Counted from the stretch's first letter, positions 27,623-41,577 are shown. The stretch is DNA of 64,000 nucleotides from DASWJZ01 sp963805325 (GCA_963805325.1 CAWDTS010000004.1:124001-188000), one strand, 5' to 3'. Numbers and translations: made by a program. The notes: a model not told the origin generated them from the sequence alone.

Positions 27623-28501
27623 TTAAGTCCCTTCGTCGCCGAGAAGCGTGGTCAGCGCAGCGCGGAACTCCGGGCCGATGTCGGGGCGGGCCAGCGCGTA
27701 GGCGACATTCGCCATCAGGAAGCCGGCCTTGGTGCCGGTGTCGTGCGTCTGCCCGCGATAGCGGAATCCGGTGAAGCGCTGCGTCTCGGCGAGCCGCTTC
27801 ATCGCGTCGGTGATCTGAATCTCGCCGCCCGTGCCGGGCTCCTGATCGTCGAGCAGGTCGAAGATCTCCGGCTGCAGAATGTAGCGGCCGGAGATGATGA
27901 GGTTTGAGGGCGCGTCCTTGCGCTTCGGCTTCTCAACCATTTGCGTGATCTTGAATCCGGTCTCGTCCTCCTCGCCGACTCCCACGATGCCGTAGCGGCT
28001 CACCTGGTCGGCCGGCACCTCCTCCACGGCGATGACGTTGCCGCCGTGCTTTTCGTAGGCGCTAAGCATCTGCTTCAGGCAGCCCGGGCTCATCAGCATG
28101 TCGGGAAGAAGCACCGCGAAGGGCTCGCGGCCGATCAGCTCGCGCGCGCACCAGATGGCGTGGCCCAGCCCGAGCGGCGCCTGCTGGCGCGTAAAGGACA
28201 GCGTGCCCGCCTCCGGAAGTTCGCGGCGCAGCATCTCCAGAATGTCGGTCTTGCCGCGCTCCTTCAGCGTCGCCTCGAGCTCGTAGGCGATGTCGAAATG
28301 GTCGGCGATGACGCCCTTGTTGCGCCCGGTGACGAAGACGAGATGCTCGATCCCGGCCTCGTAGGCCTCGTCGACCACGTACTGGAGCGCCGGCCGGTCG
28401 ACGATCGTCAGCATCTCCTTCGGCACCGCCTTCGTGGCCGGCAGGAAGCGCGTACCGAGGCCGGCGACCGGGAGAATTGCTTTGCGAAGGTGGTTTACCA
28501 C
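27623..28501 (-). CDS. galU: UTP--glucose-1-phosphate uridylyltransferase
   Basis: 292 residues. LPVAGLGTRFLPATKAVPKEML is the nucleotidyltransferase signature (G-x-G-T-R-x11-K-E); FVTGRNKGVIADHFD and EKPKRKDAPSNLIISGRYIL follow as in GalU. Makes UDP-glucose for polysaccharides and glucans. GTG start. It is divergent from galE, whose product uses UDP-glucose, with 90 bp between. Confidence 0.95.
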   Translation of the reverse strand: MVNHLRKAILPVAGLGTRFLPATKAVPKEMLTIVDRPALQYVVDEAYEAGIEHLVFVTGRNKGVIADHFDIAYELEATLKERGKTDILEMLRRELPEAGTLSFTRQQAPLGLGHAIWCARELIGREPFAVLLPDMLMSPGCLKQMLSAYEKHGGNVIAVEEVPADQVSRYGIVGVGEEDETGFKITQMVEKPKRKDAPSNLIISGRYILQPEIFDLLDDQEPGTGGEIQITDAMKRLAETQRFTGFRYRGQTHDTGTKAGFLMANVAYALARPDIGPEFRAALTTLLGDEGT

Positions 28502-28591
28502 GCGAGGACCTTTTGATTGCTGATCGTTTCCAATCCCTTACCCTAAATTCAGCGGCCCGGTTAGAGGCCGGAGGTGCGGGGTCAACGTGTC

Positions 28592-29584
28592 ATGAGCGTT
28601 CTGGTTACCGGTGGCGCCGGATATATCGGCAGCCACATGGTCCGCGAACTCGTCGACCGCGGTGAGCGAGTCGTCGTTCTCGACGATCTTTCGACAGGAT
28701 TCGACTGGGCCGTGGCGCCCGAGGCCGAGCTTGTCATCGGCGATATCGGCGACCGCGTACTGCTCGACCGGCTGATGGCGAGCCGCCAGGTTGAGACGGT
28801 CATGCACTTTGCCGGCTCGGTTGTGGTTCCGGATTCCGTCGCCGACCCGCTCGGCTACTATCTGAACAACACGGTGAAGTCGCGCGAGCTGATCGCCGCG
28901 GCGATCGTGAACGGGGTCATGCGTTTCGTCTTTTCTTCCACCTCGGCGGTTTACGGCGCGGCGGAGACAATTCCCGTCGTCGAGGAGACGCCGCTCGACC
29001 CGATGTCGCCCTACGGCGCGTCGAAGGCGATGACGGAGCGCATGCTGACCGATTCCGGCGCGGCCTACGGACTGCGCTCCGTCGTACTTCGCTATTTCAA
29101 TGTCGCGGGCGCCGATCCGAAGGGCCGCACCGGCCAATCGACGCGCGGGGCGACGCACATCCTGAAGGTCGCCATCGAGGCGGCGACCGGACAGCGCGAC
29201 CACGTCGCCGTCTTCGGCACCGACTACGACACGGCTGACGGCACCGGCGTGCGCGACTATATCCACGTCACCGATCTCGTCCGCGCGCACAGCGCGGCGC
29301 TGGACCATCTGCGCGCTGGCGGCGAAAGCCTGATCCTGAACTGCGGCTACGGCCACGGCTACTCGGTGCTGGAGCTGCTCGACGCGGTGCAGCGCGTTTC
29401 CGGCGTGACGCTCGACATCCGCCCGCGCGCCCGGCGTCCCGGCGACGTGCCGGCCATGGTCGCCGCCGCCTACCGGATCCGCCAAGCGCTCGACTGGACG
29501 CCGCAATACGACGACCTCGACACGATCGTCGCGCACGCGCTCGCTTGGGAGACGCAGCTCATCGAAAAGCGCAAGGCGGCGTAG
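28592..29584 (+). CDS. galE: UDP-glucose 4-epimerase
   Basis: 330 residues of the extended SDR family. TGGAGYIGSH is the NAD-binding motif near residue 6; the active site is S in SSTSAVYG and Y-G-A-S-K; HFAG and RYFNVAGAD are GalE-specific. Interconverts UDP-glucose and UDP-galactose. Start placed at ATG 28592 where the Rossmann fold begins; GTG 28574 would add six residues and carry less sense although GGAGGT lies nearer. Confidence 0.94.
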   Translation: MSVLVTGGAGYIGSHMVRELVDRGERVVVLDDLSTGFDWAVAPEAELVIGDIGDRVLLDRLMASRQVETVMHFAGSVVVPDSVADPLGYYLNNTVKSRELIAAAIVNGVMRFVFSSTSAVYGAAETIPVVEETPLDPMSPYGASKAMTERMLTDSGAAYGLRSVVLRYFNVAGADPKGRTGQSTRGATHILKVAIEAATGQRDHVAVFGTDYDTADGTGVRDYIHVTDLVRAHSAALDHLRAGGESLILNCGYGHGYSVLELLDAVQRVSGVTLDIRPRARRPGDVPAMVAAAYRIRQALDWTPQYDDLDTIVAHALAWETQLIEKRKAA

Positions 29585-29678
29585 CTGAAGGCAAGCCAGT
29601 CGTTAGAATATTCGCGAGGACGCTAGCCCTCTGTTTAGATTGCCGTAAGGACCTCTCTCGAAAAAGAGAGCACCGGCG

Positions 29679-30020
29679 GTGCCGAAGGTCGCCCATTTTG
29701 GCCGGGTTCGCGAGAAGAAGACGCTGCGAGGCGGGCCGAAGCCGCGACAGAGGCGGCGACGGCGGCTTGGCAATTGGACAGGCTTCATCGCAGCAGGGCT
29801 TGTGGGAGTTGGTGCGCTGGCGATGGCCGCCGGTCCCGGTGCTATCGGATGTAACATCAAGGGAAACATCAGCATCAACGGCGAGCGCATCTATCATATG
29901 CCCGGCCAAGACTACTACGACGCCACGCGGATCAACCTGCTCAAGGGCGAACGGTGGTTTTGCTCCGAGGAAGCTGCGCGGAAGGCTGGGTGGCGGAAGG
30001 CGCTCGCATCTAGCAAATGA
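29679..30020 (+). CDS. Membrane-anchored sunset-domain protein
   Basis: 113 residues. Basic N-terminus (KPRQRRRRR), one membrane helix (about 33-53, FIAAGLVGVGALAMAAGPG), then an extracytoplasmic domain: IKGNISINGERIYHMPGQDYY, TRINLLKGERWFCSEEAARKAGWRKA. This pattern (IKGN, YHxPGxxYY, WFCSExEAxxAGWRxA) is the sunset domain, common next to nuclease or calcium-binding modules. GTG start. It overlaps the next gene by four bases. The function is not established. Confidence 0.78.
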   Translation: MPKVAHFGRVREKKTLRGGPKPRQRRRRRLGNWTGFIAAGLVGVGALAMAAGPGAIGCNIKGNISINGERIYHMPGQDYYDATRINLLKGERWFCSEEAARKAGWRKALASSK

Positions 30021-30502
30021 ACGATTTGTCTAAACTGACCGCCTCGCAGCTTCTGTCGCTCCATGCTGACACGATGGAAGAGCTTCGCACACGAGGCGTC
30101 GTTCGCAGTTCCAACAATCCGACCGGCGATCTGGCTGAGTTCCTCTTCTGCCGCGCGTTCGGTTGGAAGCAAGCAGAGAAGTCCGCCCGCAGCGTCGACG
30201 CCATTGGAACGGACGGAGCCCGCTATCAGATCAAGGGAAGGAGGCGGACGCGTTACAGCCAGGTGCGTCAGCTATCGGCTATTCGTGATCTGAATGACGC
30301 GCCGTTCAATTTCCTCGCCGCTGTTCTTTTTGAAGAGGACTACGCCGTGCGTCGTGCTGTGATCATTTCCTGCGAGTGGGTCGTGGAGAAGGCTGCCTTT
30401 GTCGAAAGAACGAATAGCCATCGGTTCTTCCTCAGGGATGACGTGTGGGATTACGTCGGTGCTCGTGATGTCACATCCGACCTACGTTCAGTAGATTTCT
30501 GA
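30017..30502 (+). CDS. Small protein with a possible PD-(D/E)XK nuclease core (DUF6998-like)
   Basis: 161 residues. SNNPTGDLAEFLFCRAFGW, then SVDAIGTDGARYQIKGRRRT and RQLSAIRDLNDAPFNFLAAVLF. The order E (in DLAEF) - D (in SVDA) - Q-x-K (in YQIK) is compatible with a PD-(D/E)XK nuclease with Gln replacing the second acid, but this is inference. I recall the family as DUF6998. Base composition looks less GC-biased than in neighbouring core genes, a sign of transfer. Coupled to the sunset-domain gene by ATGA. Confidence 0.65.
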   Translation: MNDLSKLTASQLLSLHADTMEELRTRGVVRSSNNPTGDLAEFLFCRAFGWKQAEKSARSVDAIGTDGARYQIKGRRRTRYSQVRQLSAIRDLNDAPFNFLAAVLFEEDYAVRRAVIISCEWVVEKAAFVERTNSHRFFLRDDVWDYVGARDVTSDLRSVDF

Positions 30503-30606
30503 TCAGGCCCGCGCCGTCCGCCCTCTATTCTAGAATTTGGGGCGGGCGTATTCCTCACGATGGTCTGTGAAGCCCCTCGCGCCGCTTTGTGCGGCGATGT
30601 GAGAGC

Positions 30607-31023
30607 CTAAAGAGGAGCGAGGCCGCAGATCGAAACGAGGTATTTGATGAGGGTCGCGGACACGGGTTTGGTGCGGAAACTCGGATTGGCGTCGACGAAT
30701 TCCGTCACTCCAACTGCAAGCCGCGTGATATCGGTTGATCGACGGTTCATGCAATCGACGAAGTGGCTGCGGATCAACTCATTCACATAGTCATCGCGCC
30801 TTGTCGTGAAATAGTCGAACGCTCCGCCGAGATAGAGACCCCTCTCCCGCAAGGGAAGAGTGGTCCACTGCTCATACGATAAGGCCACCAGTCCCGCTGC
30901 CCCATCGGGAACCGTCGCCTGCGCACCCGCTCCCGTCAAATCAGGCTCGCTGTCCGTTGCGCTGGTGTTGCACGCGCACAGGACAGGCAGCACCGCTGCA
31001 AGAAGCGCAAATGATCGAACCAC
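30607..31023 (-). CDS. Small lipoprotein of unknown function
   Basis: 138 residues. Signal peptide with a lipobox-like end (AAVLPVLCAC then N), predicting a lipidated cysteine near residue 18. The mature part contains WTTLPLRERGLYLGGAFDYFTT and two further cysteines (FVDCMN, SICGL). No family recognised. It is on the strand opposite to the sunset/nuclease-like pair, in the same accessory patch. Confidence 0.6.
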   Translation of the reverse strand: MVRSFALLAAVLPVLCACNTSATDSEPDLTGAGAQATVPDGAAGLVALSYEQWTTLPLRERGLYLGGAFDYFTTRRDDYVNELIRSHFVDCMNRRSTDITRLAVGVTEFVDANPSFRTKPVSATLIKYLVSICGLAPL

Positions 31024-31067
31024 AGGCGCGCTCCCAGGAAGATCGTCGTTCCGATCTTTCTAACACT

Positions 31068-31091
31068 GCTCCCGCCTCGGCGGGGCTTTTT
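31068..31091 (+). terminator. Intrinsic terminator with no clear upstream gene
   Basis: Stem CCCGC/GCGGG (31071-31075 and 31080-31084) with CTCG loop, one more wobble pair outside, then GC-TTTTT. It is on the plus strand, 570 bp past the last plus-strand gene and upstream of the lytic transglycosylase, so it may stop read-through or belong to a small unrecognised transcript. Confidence 0.5.
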
Positions 31092-31289
31092 CGTGCTCCA
31101 AAGGCGAACATCCGCTGATCAAATTCCGTTGCCCCGGCCGTTGCCCCGAGATGCGGAAACACTCAAACCCAGTGGATTCCTGACGCCGGCGAACGGTTAA
31201 CGAACCGTTTCCCTTTCCCCGCCCATCATACCCTCGCCAAATTCGCCGGCCTTAATTGTGACCGGCCGAGCGCGCGGGAAGGGGAGAAG

Positions 31290-32513
31290 ATGCGGCCGTT
31301 CTTTCGTCTGTTCGCCACGATATTCCTCGGTTTCGCCCTGATCGGCGGGCCGCTTGCTGGCGCGAGCCGCGCCGACGCGGGCTTCGACAAATGGGTGCAG
31401 AGCTTCGGGGCGACGGCCAAGACGGCCGGCATTTCGCGCGCCACATACGATGCGGCCTTCCAGGGCGTCACGCTCGACCCGGAGGTTCTGGAGAAGGCGC
31501 GCACCCAGCCGGAATTCAACACGCCGATGTGGCAGTACGTGGTGACGCGCGTCTCGGAGAAGCGCGTCGAAGCCGGCCGCGAGATGCTGCAGCGCTACAA
31601 GCCGGTGCTTGACAAGATCGAAGCGCGCTACGGCGTCGACCGCAACATCGTCGTCGCGATCTGGGGCATGGAATCCACCTATGGCGAGATCCTGCAGGAC
31701 CCGACGATCGTGAAGAACGTCGTGCGTTCGCTGGCGACGCTCGCCTATGCCGACAAGAGCCGCGCCAAGTTCGGCCGGCAGCAGCTCGTCGCGGCACTCA
31801 AGATCCTTCAGCGCGGCGACATCTCGGTGGCGGGGCTGACGGGCTCCTGGGCCGGCGCCATGGGCCACACGCAATTCATCCCCACCACCTACGAGGCCTA
31901 TGCCGTCGATTTCGACGGTGACGGGCGGCGCGACGTTTGGAACTCACCCGCTGATGCGCTCGCCTCGACCGCGAACTACCTCAGGAAATCCGGATGGGTG
32001 ACGGGTGCAGCCTGGGGCTACGAGGTGGCGCTTCCGGCTGGCTTCAATTCCAAGCTTGCGCGCGACGGCAAGTCGCGCGCGATCAGCGAGTGGACGCGTC
32101 TCGGCGTCGCCCGCGTTGCGGGGAGGGCGTTTCCACGCCCCGGCGACAAGGCGGTCCTCGTCACTCCGGCCGGCGGCGACGGCCCTGCCTTCCTGATGCT
32201 TCGGAACCACTACGTCATCAAGCGCTACAACAACTCCACCGCCTATGCGCTCGCCGTCGGGCACCTCGCCGACCGACTGATGGGCGGCGGCGAATTTGTG
32301 CGGTCCTGGCCGAACGGCGAGCGCCCTCTGACGCAGGCGGAGCTTGAGGAAATTCAGCGACATCTCGCCAAGGCCGGCTATTATGACGGCGAGATCGACG
32401 GCAAGCTTGGGCCGGCGTCGCGCGACGCGATCCGCGCCTACCAGAACGGACGGGGCATGACCGCAGACGGCTTTGGCGGCCTGCGGCTTCTGGAGACCCT
32501 GCGCAGCGGCTGA
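31290..32513 (+). CDS. Lytic murein transglycosylase (MltB type) with peptidoglycan-binding domain
   Basis: 407 residues. Signal peptide 1-29 (cut near ASRADAG), SLT_2 catalytic domain (about 30-325) with the catalytic Glu in IWGMESTYGE and GSWAGAMGHTQFIPTTY, and a C-terminal PG_binding_1 domain (about 345-405: LTQAELEEIQRHLAKAGYYDGEIDGKLGPASRDAIRAYQ, given in part). It cleaves glycan strands in the periplasm. Followed 18 bp later by the DUF459 gene, probably as an operon. Confidence 0.92.
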   Translation: MRPFFRLFATIFLGFALIGGPLAGASRADAGFDKWVQSFGATAKTAGISRATYDAAFQGVTLDPEVLEKARTQPEFNTPMWQYVVTRVSEKRVEAGREMLQRYKPVLDKIEARYGVDRNIVVAIWGMESTYGEILQDPTIVKNVVRSLATLAYADKSRAKFGRQQLVAALKILQRGDISVAGLTGSWAGAMGHTQFIPTTYEAYAVDFDGDGRRDVWNSPADALASTANYLRKSGWVTGAAWGYEVALPAGFNSKLARDGKSRAISEWTRLGVARVAGRAFPRPGDKAVLVTPAGGDGPAFLMLRNHYVIKRYNNSTAYALAVGHLADRLMGGGEFVRSWPNGERPLTQAELEEIQRHLAKAGYYDGEIDGKLGPASRDAIRAYQNGRGMTADGFGGLRLLETLRSG

Positions 32514-32531
32514 GCGAGCGAGCAAGGAGCC

Positions 32532-33776
32532 ATGATGATTCGCGCCGGAGCGCTTCTGAGCATCCTCCTCGGCGTTGCGACGATCGTCACCGTCGTCGCG
32601 CCGCCTGCGCCGAGCTTTGCGCAGGATGGCCAGATCGTCCTTGCCCAGAACAATCGGCCGAGTTTTTTCAAGCGACTTTTCGGCGGCTTCCGCGACGTCT
32701 CACCGCCGCCGCCGGTGTTCAGCCCGCGACAGCTGATTCCCGGCTTCGACTCCGGTCAGCCGCGCCAGCGGCGCGCCCGCGCGCCTGCCGCACCAACGCC
32801 GCGCGAAGTGGCGGCGGTGGAGAAGGCGGAGGACGCCAAACGGGCGTTGGTCGTCGGCGACTTCATGGCGAGTGCGCTCGCCAAGGGCCTGGCCGAAACC
32901 TATCGCGACAATCCGAACGTGGTGGTGGTCGACGCCACCAGCGGCTCGTCGGGCCTGGTGCGCAACGACTACTATGACTGGACGGCGAAGCTTCCCGCCA
33001 TGGTCGAGGACCAGAAGCCGGATGTGATTCTGGTGATGATCGGCGCCAACGACCGGCAGGGCATCGATTCAGATGCGGGGTCGCAGGCGTTCGGCACGGA
33101 TCAATGGCGCGCCGCCTATGCCGCTCGCGTTGCTGCCTTCGCAGACGTGCTCAAGGCAACGGCCAAGCCCATCCTCTGGGGCGGGCTCGTTCCGGTCGCG
33201 CCGGCTTCGATGGCGCGCGACTACAGCAACTTCAACGGCATCATGCGCGAGCAACTCGAGCCCAAGGGGATCACATTCATCGACATGTGGAACGGCTTTG
33301 CCGACGACGAGGGAAAATACGTCGCGGTCGGTCCCGACGTCGACGGACAATCGGTGCAGCTTCGCGCCAGCGACGGCCTGAACTTCACCAAGGCCGGGCA
33401 GCGCAAGCTCGCCTATTTTGTCCAGCAGGAGCTAAACGACATTTTCGGTGGGAACGGACCGCAAATCTCCGCCGCCGATGCCGCCGCGGCCGCGCGGGCG
33501 GGACCTGACGCTCCGAAGATCGGGCCGATGGTGCCACTCGACGCATTGAACCTTGCCGGAGCGGACACGCTTTCCAGCGGCGACGCGCAAAGCGGCAGCG
33601 TCGCCGCGACGATCTCTGCTCGCCTGTCGGACGCGGATGCGAAGCCTCCGCCGGAGGCGCGGGTCAACTCCTACGTCTGGCCGCCGAAGCCGCCACCCGC
33701 ACCGAGCGCGCCGGCGGCCGACGCCGCCCCGGCCGCTACCGCGCCCGCTCCAGACGCCGCCGCGTCAGCGCACTGA
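32532..33776 (+). CDS. SGNH/GDSL-hydrolase-like DUF459 protein
   Basis: 414 residues. Signal peptide 1-31, Pro-rich linker, SGNH-like domain (about 105-305), then an Ala/Pro-rich tail. Block I reads VVGDFMAS, without the usual G-D-S serine position; block III is MIGANDRQ (G-x-N-D intact); block V reads SDGLNFTKAGQRKL, where many SGNH enzymes have D-x-x-H. It may therefore be inactive or use shifted residues. Relatives act in the envelope. Follows the lytic transglycosylase and overlaps the convergent MetE-like gene by 12 bases. Confidence 0.82.
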   Translation: MMIRAGALLSILLGVATIVTVVAPPAPSFAQDGQIVLAQNNRPSFFKRLFGGFRDVSPPPPVFSPRQLIPGFDSGQPRQRRARAPAAPTPREVAAVEKAEDAKRALVVGDFMASALAKGLAETYRDNPNVVVVDATSGSSGLVRNDYYDWTAKLPAMVEDQKPDVILVMIGANDRQGIDSDAGSQAFGTDQWRAAYAARVAAFADVLKATAKPILWGGLVPVAPASMARDYSNFNGIMREQLEPKGITFIDMWNGFADDEGKYVAVGPDVDGQSVQLRASDGLNFTKAGQRKLAYFVQQELNDIFGGNGPQISAADAAAAARAGPDAPKIGPMVPLDALNLAGADTLSSGDAQSGSVAATISARLSDADAKPPPEARVNSYVWPPKPPPAPSAPAADAAPAATAPAPDAAASAH

Positions 33777-34802
33777 TTCGACCTCGCGGCGGACGATCGC
33801 CGCGCCTTCGACCATCGCCTGCATCTTCTCGAAGGCGACTTCGCGCGGCAGGTATTTCATGCCGCAGTCCGGCGCCACGACGATCTTCTCCGCCGGCACG
33901 TGAGGAAGCGCGCGGCGGATCCGTTCCGCTACGATCTCCGGCGTCTCGACGGTCGTGTCGGAGAGATCGATCACGCCGAGGATGATCGTCTTGCCCGGAA
34001 GCTTCGCGAGCACCGAGGTGTCGAGCTTCGACTGCGCGGTCTCGATCGAGATCTGATCGAGCGGCGTGTCGGCAAGCTCCGGAAGGAACGAATAGCCTTT
34101 CGGGCGCACGTGGATGATCGCAGCGTAGCCGAAGCAGATGTGGAGCGCCTTCGTGCCGGTCACGCCGTCGAGCGCGCGCGCCAGCGCCTTCAAGCCGTAG
34201 TGGCGCGCCTTCTCCGGCCGCGCCTGCATATAGGGCTCGTCGATCTGCACGATGTCGGCGCCGGCCGCGAAAAGATCCTTGATCTCCGCGTTGACCGCCG
34301 CCGCATAGTCGAGCGCCAGCTCTTCCTCGCTGTCGTAGAAATCGTTCTGCGCCTGCTGCGACATGGTGAAGGGACCCGGCACCGTCATCTTCACCATGCG
34401 GTCGGTGTTTGCCTTCAGGAATTCGAGGTCGCGCACTTCGACCGCGTGCTTGCGGCGCACCTTGCCGGCGACACGGGGCACGGGATTTGGGTGACCCGAG
34501 CGGTCGAGCGCCGTGCCGGGATTGTCGAGATCGACGCCCTCAAGCGCCGTGGCGAAGCGATTCGAGTAGCTCTCGCGGCGCATCTCGCCATCGGTGATGA
34601 TGTCGAGCCCGGCGCGCTCCTGGTCGCGGATCGCGAGGATCGTGGCGTCGTCCTGCGCCTCCTCGATGAATTCCGGCGCCACGCGCCAAAGCTCCTTCGC
34701 CCGCACGCGCGGCGGAAAGCGGCCGGCGAGCTTCTTGCGGTCGATGAGCCATTCGGGCTGCGCGTAGGAGCCGACGAGCGACGTCGGGAAGAGCTTTGGC
34801 AT
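33765..34802 (-). CDS. MetE C-terminal-like (cobalamin-independent methionine synthase family) protein
   Basis: 345 residues corresponding to the catalytic C-terminal barrel of MetE, without the N-terminal domain. ALHICFGYA carries the H-x-C zinc ligands and APDCGMKYLPR the last cysteine; DGEMRRESYSNRFA and QIDEPYM are conserved. Stand-alone forms transfer methyl groups to homocysteine or act on other substrates; the methyl donor cannot be inferred. Monocistronic, convergent with the DUF459 gene. Confidence 0.85.
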   Translation of the reverse strand: MPKLFPTSLVGSYAQPEWLIDRKKLAGRFPPRVRAKELWRVAPEFIEEAQDDATILAIRDQERAGLDIITDGEMRRESYSNRFATALEGVDLDNPGTALDRSGHPNPVPRVAGKVRRKHAVEVRDLEFLKANTDRMVKMTVPGPFTMSQQAQNDFYDSEEELALDYAAAVNAEIKDLFAAGADIVQIDEPYMQARPEKARHYGLKALARALDGVTGTKALHICFGYAAIIHVRPKGYSFLPELADTPLDQISIETAQSKLDTSVLAKLPGKTIILGVIDLSDTTVETPEIVAERIRRALPHVPAEKIVVAPDCGMKYLPREVAFEKMQAMVEGAAIVRREVESVR

Positions 34803-35002
34803 GGCGGGTCCTTGGGGCGTTTCCTGGGAAAGCCTTATGGCGGGCTTTGCCGCATCTTAGCGCGGTGCGCCGCATGCGAAAGCCGGGACCGACAAGCGCC
34901 GTTCGTCCTTGCATTGCGGCGGGTATGACAATGGTCTGCGACGCGAGCGGCGTCAGGCTGTTGAAGCGATGGCGGCGCTCAGCGTCTCGCGGATTTCCCC
35001 AC

Positions 35003-36421
35003 CTATCGCGGCAGGGTCGTGGAACCCATCAGGTATTTATCGACCGCATGCGCGGCCTGGCGGCCTTCGCGGATCGCCCAGACGACGAGCGACTGGCCAC
35101 GGCGCATGTCGCCGGCCGAGAACACTTTCGGGTTCGAGGTCTGATAATCGTCGGTCGTCGCCTTGACGTTGCCGCGCGCGTCGATCTCAAGGCCGATCTC
35201 GTTGATCAGCCCGTCATGCACCGGCGACAGGAATCCCATCGCGAGCAGCACGAGGTCGGCCTTCAGTTCGAACTCAGTGCCCGGGATCGGCTTGAAGGAC
35301 GCATCGGCGTGCGCGCAATGGAGGCGCTTCACGCGACCGTCGCGGCCGGAAAAGTGCGTCGTCAGAACGGAGAACTCGCGGACCGCGCCCTCCTCCTGGC
35401 TTGAGGAGGTGCGCAGCTTGAGCGGCCAGTTCGGCCAGGTGAGGAGCTTGTCCTCATGCGCCGGCGGTTGCGGCATGATCTCGAGTTGCGTGACGGTGAC
35501 GGCGCCCTGGCGAAACGCCGTTCCGATACAGTCGGAGCCGGTGTCGCCGCCGCCGATCACCACGACATACTTGCCGTCGGCGAGGATCGGCTCGACGCCG
35601 TTCTGCGGCTCACCGGAGACCCGGCGATTCTGCTGCGGCAGATAATCCATGGCGAAGTGAACGCCGCGAAGATCGCGGCCTCCGATCGGAAGGTCGCGCC
35701 CCTTCTCGGCGCCACCTGTCAAGACCACCGCGTCGTGCTCGTCGAGCAGCGACTTCGCCGGAAGCGTTACGCCGACATTGACGCCGTAGTGGAAGGTGAC
35801 GCCCTCCGCCTCCATCTGCTTCACGCGGCGGTCGATGATCGCCTTCTCCATCTTGAAGTCGGGGATGCCGTAACGCAGAAGCCCGCCGGCCTTGGCGTTC
35901 TTCTCGTAGAGATGCACGTCGTGCCCGGCGCGCGCGAGCTGCTGCGCACAGGCCAGGCCGGCCGGGCCCGAGCCGATCACGGCGACGCGCTTTCCAGTCT
36001 TGATGGCCGGCATCTCCGGAACGACCCAACCTTCCTGGAACCCGCGGTCGGCGATCGCCGCCTCGATCGTCTTGATCGTCACCGGCTGCTCGATCAGGTT
36101 CAGCGTGCATGACGCCTCGCAGGGCGCCGGGCAGACGCGGCCCGTCACTTCCGGGAAATTGTTGGTGGTCTGGAGGTTCTGCAGCGCACCGCGCCAGTCG
36201 CCGCTATAGACGAGGTCGTTCCAGTCGGGGATCTGGTTGTTGACCGGGCAGCCCGTGTGACAGAACGGGATGCCGCAATCCATGCAGCGCGCCGCCTGCT
36301 TTTTCGTGCCCTCCTCGCCGAGCGGGATCATGAACTCGCGGAAGTGACGCACGCGGTCGCTCGCCGGCTCATAGCGCCGGTCGCTGCGATCAATTTCCAG
36401 GAAGCCCGTTACCTTACCCAT
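35003..36421 (-). CDS. gltD: Glutamate synthase (NADPH) small subunit
   Basis: 472 residues. N-terminal Fe-S binding motif CMDCGIPFCHTGCPVNN and CPAPCEASC, then FAD-binding GSGPAGLACAQQ and NADPH-binding GGGDTGSDCIG, ending SAGDMRRGQSLVVWAI. It passes electrons from NADPH to the large subunit in ammonium assimilation. Start ATG 36421 with MGKVTGFLEI, the usual GltD N-terminus. Downstream of gltB by 86 bp on the same strand. Confidence 0.95.
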   Translation of the reverse strand: MGKVTGFLEIDRSDRRYEPASDRVRHFREFMIPLGEEGTKKQAARCMDCGIPFCHTGCPVNNQIPDWNDLVYSGDWRGALQNLQTTNNFPEVTGRVCPAPCEASCTLNLIEQPVTIKTIEAAIADRGFQEGWVVPEMPAIKTGKRVAVIGSGPAGLACAQQLARAGHDVHLYEKNAKAGGLLRYGIPDFKMEKAIIDRRVKQMEAEGVTFHYGVNVGVTLPAKSLLDEHDAVVLTGGAEKGRDLPIGGRDLRGVHFAMDYLPQQNRRVSGEPQNGVEPILADGKYVVVIGGGDTGSDCIGTAFRQGAVTVTQLEIMPQPPAHEDKLLTWPNWPLKLRTSSSQEEGAVREFSVLTTHFSGRDGRVKRLHCAHADASFKPIPGTEFELKADLVLLAMGFLSPVHDGLINEIGLEIDARGNVKATTDDYQTSNPKVFSAGDMRRGQSLVVWAIREGRQAAHAVDKYLMGSTTLPR

Positions 36422-36507
36422 TGAAGCGTCCGCATTCCGTACTGGCGGCAAGCACCGCTGAGAGTCTCAAGGGATTGTTCGCAGGGCGGCCGCAAGCGAC
36501 CGCCATC

Positions 36508-41244
<4,737 letters not shown>

Positions 41245-41577
41245 CGCTCCCTCCGAAACGGTGGCTCACCGGACTCCCGCGGGGTCGCCGATCCCCCGGG
41301 CTGCACGCTGACCCCGGGCAACTCGTCAACCAGACTGACGTCAAAGTTGGTTCGGTTGATGGCTATCCTGCCATCTTGCAACCGGCATGCCACCCCACAT
41401 CACCGCATCGCGCCGCGACGCCGGTTGCCGCGGCAGGCGTGGCTTACGCCGGTTAATGGGACAGTATCACTGTCCCATTTCACCATGACAAATTTCCGCT
41501 GCGGCGGCAAGCCCCGACGCGGGCGAATACGCGGCGTTCGCGAACGTCCTTGGCGATCGGCGCAGGTGCGCTCGGGC
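41245..41577. other. Intergenic region between cspA and gltB
   Basis: 333 bp with no convincing gene. It must hold the gltB promoter (minus strand) and the 3' end of cspA. The one clear structure is the 25-base inverted repeat at 41455-41479, listed separately. Confidence 0.6.
41455..41479. promoter_or_regulatory. Perfect 10-bp inverted repeat upstream of gltB
   Basis: AATGGGACAG (41455-41464), TATCA, CTGTCCCATT (41470-41479). It lies 211 bp upstream of gltB and about 100 bp past the cspA stop. No T tract follows on the cspA transcript strand, so an operator is more likely than a terminator. Confidence 0.5.

Noticed and set aside
31060..31180. Integration site or prophage remnant
   Set aside because: The terminator and short repeats look phage-like, but no integrase, tRNA end or direct repeat pair was found.
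31190..31212. Second CtrA site (TTAA-N7-TTTCC) before the lytic transglycosylase
   Set aside because: The second half lacks TTAA; it lies within the inverted repeat AACGGTT-AACG-AACCGTT, which is a simpler reading.
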